DNA from: DASSWB01 sp035705495
GTDB taxonomy: Bacteria > Bacteroidota > Bacteroidia > Flavobacteriales > Flavobacteriaceae
Assembly: GCA_035705495.1 (NCBI GenBank)
Contig: DASSWB010000066.1
Span: 1 to 10,757 of the forward strand
DNA: 10,757 nt
Direction: 5' to 3'
Positions 7,531 to 10,757 of this stretch are shown piece by piece. Every line of letters starts with the position of its first letter. Within the stretch, counting starts at the first letter, position 1. Under the pieces are notes generated by a model, which was not told where the DNA came from, did not search any database, and saw nothing but the letters and a program-made list of their open reading frames with translations. The translations under genes and the position numbers were made by a program.

Positions 7531-8535
7531 ATGCATAAAAGCCTCTTACATTTCATCTTTTTAAGTTTTTTCCTGCTTTTGAATTCTTGTGGAGAGACTG
7601 GAAAATCCACCGTTTCTGAATTGGATTCAACGAAAAACGAAATTACCAACCAAGAAGAAAATCCCATAGAAATTTCCCCTGAAACAATGGAGAAAACAGT
7701 TTTTTATTTGGCTTCGGATGAGTTGAAGGGTAGAAAAACAGGGACGGAAGGTATAGAAGAAGCTGCTCTTTTTATAGAAGATATTTTTTCAAATCATAAA
7801 ATACAACCGTATTTCTCAACTTATCGGGATACTTTTTCGGTGAATGAAACCGAAGCTTTTAATATTGTTGGGTATATTGAAGGTAACGATCCCAAGTTAA
7901 AAGAGGAGTTTATCATCATAGGAGCCCATTATGATCATGTGGGAATCACCAAGGCCTTGAATGGAGACGATATTGCCAATGGGGCCAATGACAATGCAAC
8001 GGGAACTGCTGCGGTTTTGGAAATCGCAAAGCATTTTTCTAAAACCAAAAAAAATAAAAGAAGCCTTTTGTTCGTGCTTTTTTCTGCGGAAGAAATGGGA
8101 TTAAAAGGATCTTTCCATTTGTCCAAGAAACTCCGAGAGGAGGGATTGAACCTTTATGCGATGTTGAATATTGAAATGATCGGGATTCCGATGAAAGACA
8201 AAACCTATTCCGCTTATTTGACAGGTTATAAAAATTCCAATTTTGCGGAAAAGTTCAATTTGTATACCGGCAAAAATGTGTTCGGATTTCTTCCTCAGGC
8301 GGAAGCATATAAATTGTTTCAACGAAGTGATAACTATCCGTTTTTTCAACAATTTTCTGTTCCGGCACAAACACTTTCCAGCTTTGACTTTACGAACTAT
8401 GATTACTACCATCATGTAGAAGATGAAGCCGAATTAATGGATTATAATTTTATGGCGAATCTCACTGAATACCTCATTTTGGGAATCAAAGAGATGGCAA
8501 ATACTTCCAGTAAGGAAATCAAATTGGCGATGTAA
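7531..8535 (+). CDS. M28-family zinc metallopeptidase, lipoprotein
   Basis: This is a predicted exopeptidase (aminopeptidase type) acting outside the cytoplasm. Residues 1-20 form a lipoprotein signal peptide ending in LLLNSC, so Cys20 should be lipidated. A Ser/Glu/Asn-rich tether follows. The M28 fold is visible from about 108 with a co-catalytic two-zinc site: His133 in GAHYDHVG, bridging Asp154 in GANDNATGT, general base Glu187 and ligand Glu188 in SAEEMGLKGS, and His294 in YYHHVEDEAE. The remaining ligand position, Asp in most relatives (N-x-DMIG), is Glu215 here (NIEMIG). The residues after Cys20 are not a clear acidic surface-export signal, so I cannot say whether it faces the periplasm or the outside. 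No -7 box is evident upstream. Its TAA shares one base with the next ATG (TAATG). Substrate is unknown. Confidence 0.85.
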   Translation: MHKSLLHFIFLSFFLLLNSCGETGKSTVSELDSTKNEITNQEENPIEISPETMEKTVFYLASDELKGRKTGTEGIEEAALFIEDIFSNHKIQPYFSTYRDTFSVNETEAFNIVGYIEGNDPKLKEEFIIIGAHYDHVGITKALNGDDIANGANDNATGTAAVLEIAKHFSKTKKNKRSLLFVLFSAEEMGLKGSFHLSKKLREEGLNLYAMLNIEMIGIPMKDKTYSAYLTGYKNSNFAEKFNLYTGKNVFGFLPQAEAYKLFQRSDNYPFFQQFSVPAQTLSSFDFTNYDYYHHVEDEAELMDYNFMANLTEYLILGIKEMANTSSKEIKLAM

Positions 8536-9215
8536 TGAAAAATATTATAATTACAGGAACGAGTAGGGGAATAGGACTTGAACTGGTTAAGCAGTTTTCG
8601 GAAATGGACCACAATGTCCTTGCGCTTTCAAGAAATACTCAACCAGTGGAAACTTTGGGATTGAAAAATGTCAAATCCATTGGTTTTGATATTACCGACG
8701 AAAATTCTTTTTCGGAAGTTAAAAAAATTGTGGGTAATTCTTTTTCCAACATTGACATCCTCATCAATAATGCGGGTGCAATTGTGAACAAACCATTTAG
8801 TGAAACGACTACGAGCGATTTCAAAAAAGTATTTGAAACAAATGTTTTTGGTGTTGCTGAATTGTGTAGAACTTTGATTCCTTTTATGGGAAATGACTGT
8901 CATGTGGTAAATATCAGCAGTATGGGTGGTGTTCGTGGAAGTGCGAAGTTTCCGGGGCTTGCAGCTTACAGCTCAAGTAAAGGCGCATTGATCACGCTTA
9001 CTGAATTGCTCGCAGAGGAATACAAAGAAACCGGACCTGCATTTAATGTTGTGGCACTTGGTGCTGTTCAAACCGAGATGCTACAAGAAGCTTTTCCCGG
9101 ATATCAAGCACCGCTTTCTGCTGCGGAGATGGCAACCTATATTGTGGATTTTGCGCTGACAGGAAATAAGTATTACAACGGAAAAGTTTTAGAGGTTTCG
9201 AAATCCACACCCTGA
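8535..9215 (+). CDS. Short-chain dehydrogenase/reductase (SDR), classical type
   Basis: This is an NAD(P)-dependent oxidoreductase of unknown substrate, cytosolic. The 226-residue product has the cofactor motif TGTSRGIG (7-14), NNAG (78-81), Asn103 in TNVFG, Ser128/Ser129 in NISSMGG, and the catalytic YSSSK (Tyr145, Lys149). Arg11 and Arg33 near the cofactor pocket would favour NADP(H), which is only an inference. Ser129 to Tyr145 is 16 residues, about three more than in FabG-type enzymes, so the loop between them is slightly extended. It is shorter than the usual 240-260 residues and lacks the long C-terminal substrate loop. The ATG overlaps the stop of the upstream M28 gene, suggesting translational coupling. 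The next gene starts 4 bases after its TGA. Confidence 0.85.
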   Translation: MKNIIITGTSRGIGLELVKQFSEMDHNVLALSRNTQPVETLGLKNVKSIGFDITDENSFSEVKKIVGNSFSNIDILINNAGAIVNKPFSETTTSDFKKVFETNVFGVAELCRTLIPFMGNDCHVVNISSMGGVRGSAKFPGLAAYSSSKGALITLTELLAEEYKETGPAFNVVALGAVQTEMLQEAFPGYQAPLSAAEMATYIVDFALTGNKYYNGKVLEVSKSTP

Positions 9216-9219
9216 TTAA

Positions 9220-9813
9220 ATGCAGCAGATTCTTGAAAAATATCTTCCTTTTCATGCGGTAGCGCCTCTTTTTGAATTGATAAAATCGAACAACGTTCAC
9301 CTAAAAATCGTTAATGAAAGAAAAACCCGACATGGGGATTATCGCAGGATGCCGAATGGTGTTCAACAAATAACCGTGAACGCAAATCTGAACAAGTATC
9401 GGTTTTTGATCACACTGGTTCATGAAATAGCACATTTAATTGCTTTCGAAAAATTCGGCAGAAACATAAAACCCCACGGAACTGAATGGAAACGGACTTT
9501 CCAAATGCTCATGTTGCCGTTTATCAGGCCTGAAATTTTTCCGAACCAAATATTACCTATTTTGGCAAAACATTTTAAAAATCCGAAGGCAAGTAGTGAT
9601 ACAGATGCACATTTATCGGTTGTTTTGAAACAGTTTGATCCCGAGAATTCCCAGCATTATATTTTTGAAATTCCCACGGGGAGTACGTTCAGGATTTATA
9701 ACGGAAAAGTTTTTAAAAAAGGAATGAAAAGAGTAAAAAGATATGAATGTATGGAAGTCGATTCTGGTAAAATTTATCTTTTTCAACCAAATGCTGAAGT
9801 TGAATTATTGTAA
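9220..9813 (+). CDS. SprT-like zinc metalloprotein
   Basis: This resembles the SprT/Spartan domain, a cytosolic zinc metallopeptidase fold; in eukaryotes Spartan cleaves DNA-protein crosslinks, while the bacterial role is poorly defined. The 197-residue product has the HExxH site in LVHEIAHLIAF (His68, Glu69, His72) and a third ligand His86 in PHGTEWKRTF, the spacing expected for SprT. RHGDYRRMPNG (38-48) corresponds to the conserved strand before the active site. The C-terminal region (about 150-197) resembles the area where many SprT proteins carry a four-Cys zinc ribbon, but only one Cys is present here (in RYECMEV), so that second zinc site is absent. It has no signal peptide or membrane segment. 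It is closely spaced to the SDR gene upstream and to the exported-protein gene downstream. Confidence 0.85.
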   Translation: MQQILEKYLPFHAVAPLFELIKSNNVHLKIVNERKTRHGDYRRMPNGVQQITVNANLNKYRFLITLVHEIAHLIAFEKFGRNIKPHGTEWKRTFQMLMLPFIRPEIFPNQILPILAKHFKNPKASSDTDAHLSVVLKQFDPENSQHYIFEIPTGSTFRIYNGKVFKKGMKRVKRYECMEVDSGKIYLFQPNAEVELL

Positions 9814-9852
9814 ATGATTATCTTCTCCAACTCAATTTTTCGAATTTTTGAA

Positions 9853-10635
9853 ATGAAAAAAATATTTGTTTTGCTGTTTTTCTTCGGATTAAATGCTGCT
9901 TCGCAAAATGTTGAGGTGGAATTTATAGAAAAGGAACCACTTGCCGCAGATCAATATTTTGGTCATGACATTTTTGATGCGGCTTATTTTGGCGTTAATA
10001 ACACTTTCTACAAACAACAGGGAATCAAGATCAATCAGTTTTCCGATTTGCAATTAGGCGAGATTACGAGTGCCGATCTTTTGAATCCGTTGCAGATTTT
10101 ACTCTTTTATAGAAATACGAATACAGTGGTTGTTTTGGATAATAATCTGGTTGAGAAGAAGAGATTCAATTTCAATAAAACTGAAAACTTCAAAAATATT
10201 GGATACGCCGGTAGTGCTGCAGGAAACCGATTGTGGATTTACAATTTGGATGCAAAGCGAATAGAAATCTGGAATCCTGAAGTGAGCAGTGACAATTCCG
10301 TGCAAAAAATGGTTCCGCTCAAGAATGAAATAAAAGGTATTACCACCAATTACAACTACTGCTGGATCTTTACTTCGGAAAAATTAAAAATGTACAACGT
10401 TTACGGAGTTTTGGTCAAGGAATATCCGATTCAGAATATCACAAAAGCGCAACAGTACAACGGCGATTTGATTTTTTTGAAAGAACGAAAATTATATTTC
10501 TTGGGGAAAAAATCCGAAGAAGCCATACGAATTCTTACAGCGGATTTTCAATTTGAACAGTTTCATTTCGTAAATGAAATATTATATATTTACGACAAGC
10601 AGTATATTCACAAATACAGAATTTTTCAGCCTTAA
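9853..10635 (+). CDS. Exported protein of unknown function with propeller-like repeats
   Basis: I do not recognise a named family. Residues 1-17 form a signal peptide (MKKIFVLLFFFGLNAAS, cut before QNVEVEF), with no lipobox Cys, so the 260-residue product should be a soluble periplasmic or secreted protein. The mature part holds about five or six similar strands pairs, starting near residues 52, 82, 127, 170, 205 and 243. Examples are RLWIYNLDAKRIEIW, CWIFTSEKLKMYN, LIFLKERKLYFLG and LYIYDKQYIHKYR. The spacing of roughly 35-45 residues suggests a beta-propeller. No catalytic motif and no type IX C-terminal signal is visible. The ATG at 9853 is preferred over the in-frame ATG at 9814 because it places Met-Lys-Lys directly before the hydrophobic core. 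It follows sprT closely and precedes a deoxynucleoside kinase gene by 12 bases. Confidence 0.8.
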   Translation: MKKIFVLLFFFGLNAASQNVEVEFIEKEPLAADQYFGHDIFDAAYFGVNNTFYKQQGIKINQFSDLQLGEITSADLLNPLQILLFYRNTNTVVVLDNNLVEKKRFNFNKTENFKNIGYAGSAAGNRLWIYNLDAKRIEIWNPEVSSDNSVQKMVPLKNEIKGITTNYNYCWIFTSEKLKMYNVYGVLVKEYPIQNITKAQQYNGDLIFLKERKLYFLGKKSEEAIRILTADFQFEQFHFVNEILYIYDKQYIHKYRIFQP

Positions 10636-10647
10636 AAAATTATAAAA

Positions 10648-10757
10648 ATGCATGTAGCCATCGCAGGGAACATTGGTGCCGGAAAAACGACATTGACAAG
10701 ATTATTAGCAAAGCATTACAATTGGGAACCACAATATGAGGATGTACTTGAAAACCC
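10648..10757 (+). CDS. Deoxynucleoside kinase, 3' partial
   Basis: Members of this family phosphorylate deoxynucleosides (deoxyadenosine, deoxyguanosine or others) at the 5' position in cytosolic nucleotide salvage. Only 36 codons and two bases of the next are in the window. They show the P-loop GNIGAGKT (7-14) directly after the start, then LTRLLAKHYNWEPQYEDVLENP, in which the WEP..E segment matches the substrate-binding glutamate region of the dNK/dGK family. The position of the P-loop at residue 7 and the E-D-V-x-E-N-P segment distinguish it from thymidylate or cytidylate kinases. The substrate cannot be assigned from this fragment. It starts 12 bases after the preceding stop with no visible terminator between, so it may be co-transcribed. 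Confidence 0.85.
   Translation, partial: MHVAIAGNIGAGKTTLTRLLAKHYNWEPQYEDVLEN

Noticed and set aside
9814..9852. Earlier ATG for the exported protein, directly after the sprT stop
   Set aside because: It would add 13 residues before a normal Met-Lys-Lys signal peptide. Coupled initiation at 9814 remains possible but is less likely.
1..10757. Search for a defence, mobile or otherwise undescribed system
   Set aside because: All genes but one match widespread chromosomal families, the strand and base use are uniform, and there are no integrase, transposase, toxin-antitoxin, reverse transcriptase or array-like repeats. The window reads as core genome.

Overview
The window looks like ordinary chromosome from a member of the Bacteroidota, most likely a Flavobacteriaceae species. 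The sequence is AT-rich. It carries the type IX secretion genes porU and porV. Genes start with ATG after A-rich leaders rather than Shine-Dalgarno sites. Upstream regions contain the Bacteroidota -7 box TAnnTTTG, and signal peptides end in A|Q-like or lipoprotein cleavage sites. All ten genes lie on the + strand. No tRNA, rRNA, insertion sequence, phage gene, integrase or CRISPR array is visible.

Layout. (1) Positions 1-4157: the 3' part of porU (the C25-family sortase of the type IX secretion system), then porV (its outer-membrane partner). A strong hairpin with a T-tract ends this block. (2) 4249-4731: cdd, a cytidine deaminase for pyrimidine salvage, whose likely -7 box overlaps the T-tract of the porV terminator. 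(3) 4758-7516: a two-gene pyruvate dehydrogenase operon, pdhA (E1 alpha) and pdhC (E2 with two lipoyl domains). It has a recognisable promoter, a leader containing a perfect inverted repeat and a 12-codon upstream frame, and a terminator hairpin. No E1 beta or E3 gene is present. (4) 7531-10635: four tightly packed genes encoding an M28 metallopeptidase lipoprotein, a short-chain dehydrogenase, a SprT-like metalloprotein and an exported protein of unknown function with propeller-like repeats. (5) 10648-end: the first 37 codons of a deoxynucleoside kinase.

How the genes work together. PorU and PorV belong to one machine: cargo carrying a C-terminal signal crosses the outer membrane, is shuttled by PorV, and is cleaved and anchored by PorU. 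PdhA and PdhC belong to the complex that makes acetyl-CoA from pyruvate. Cdd and the deoxynucleoside kinase both serve nucleoside salvage but sit in separate units. The run from the M28 peptidase to the exported protein is probably co-transcribed, but no shared pathway is evident.

I found no convincing undescribed system. The observations most worth checking are the structured pdhA leader, the terminator/promoter overlap before cdd, and the unrecognised exported protein next to the deoxynucleoside kinase. All calls come from reading motifs; no database search was made.
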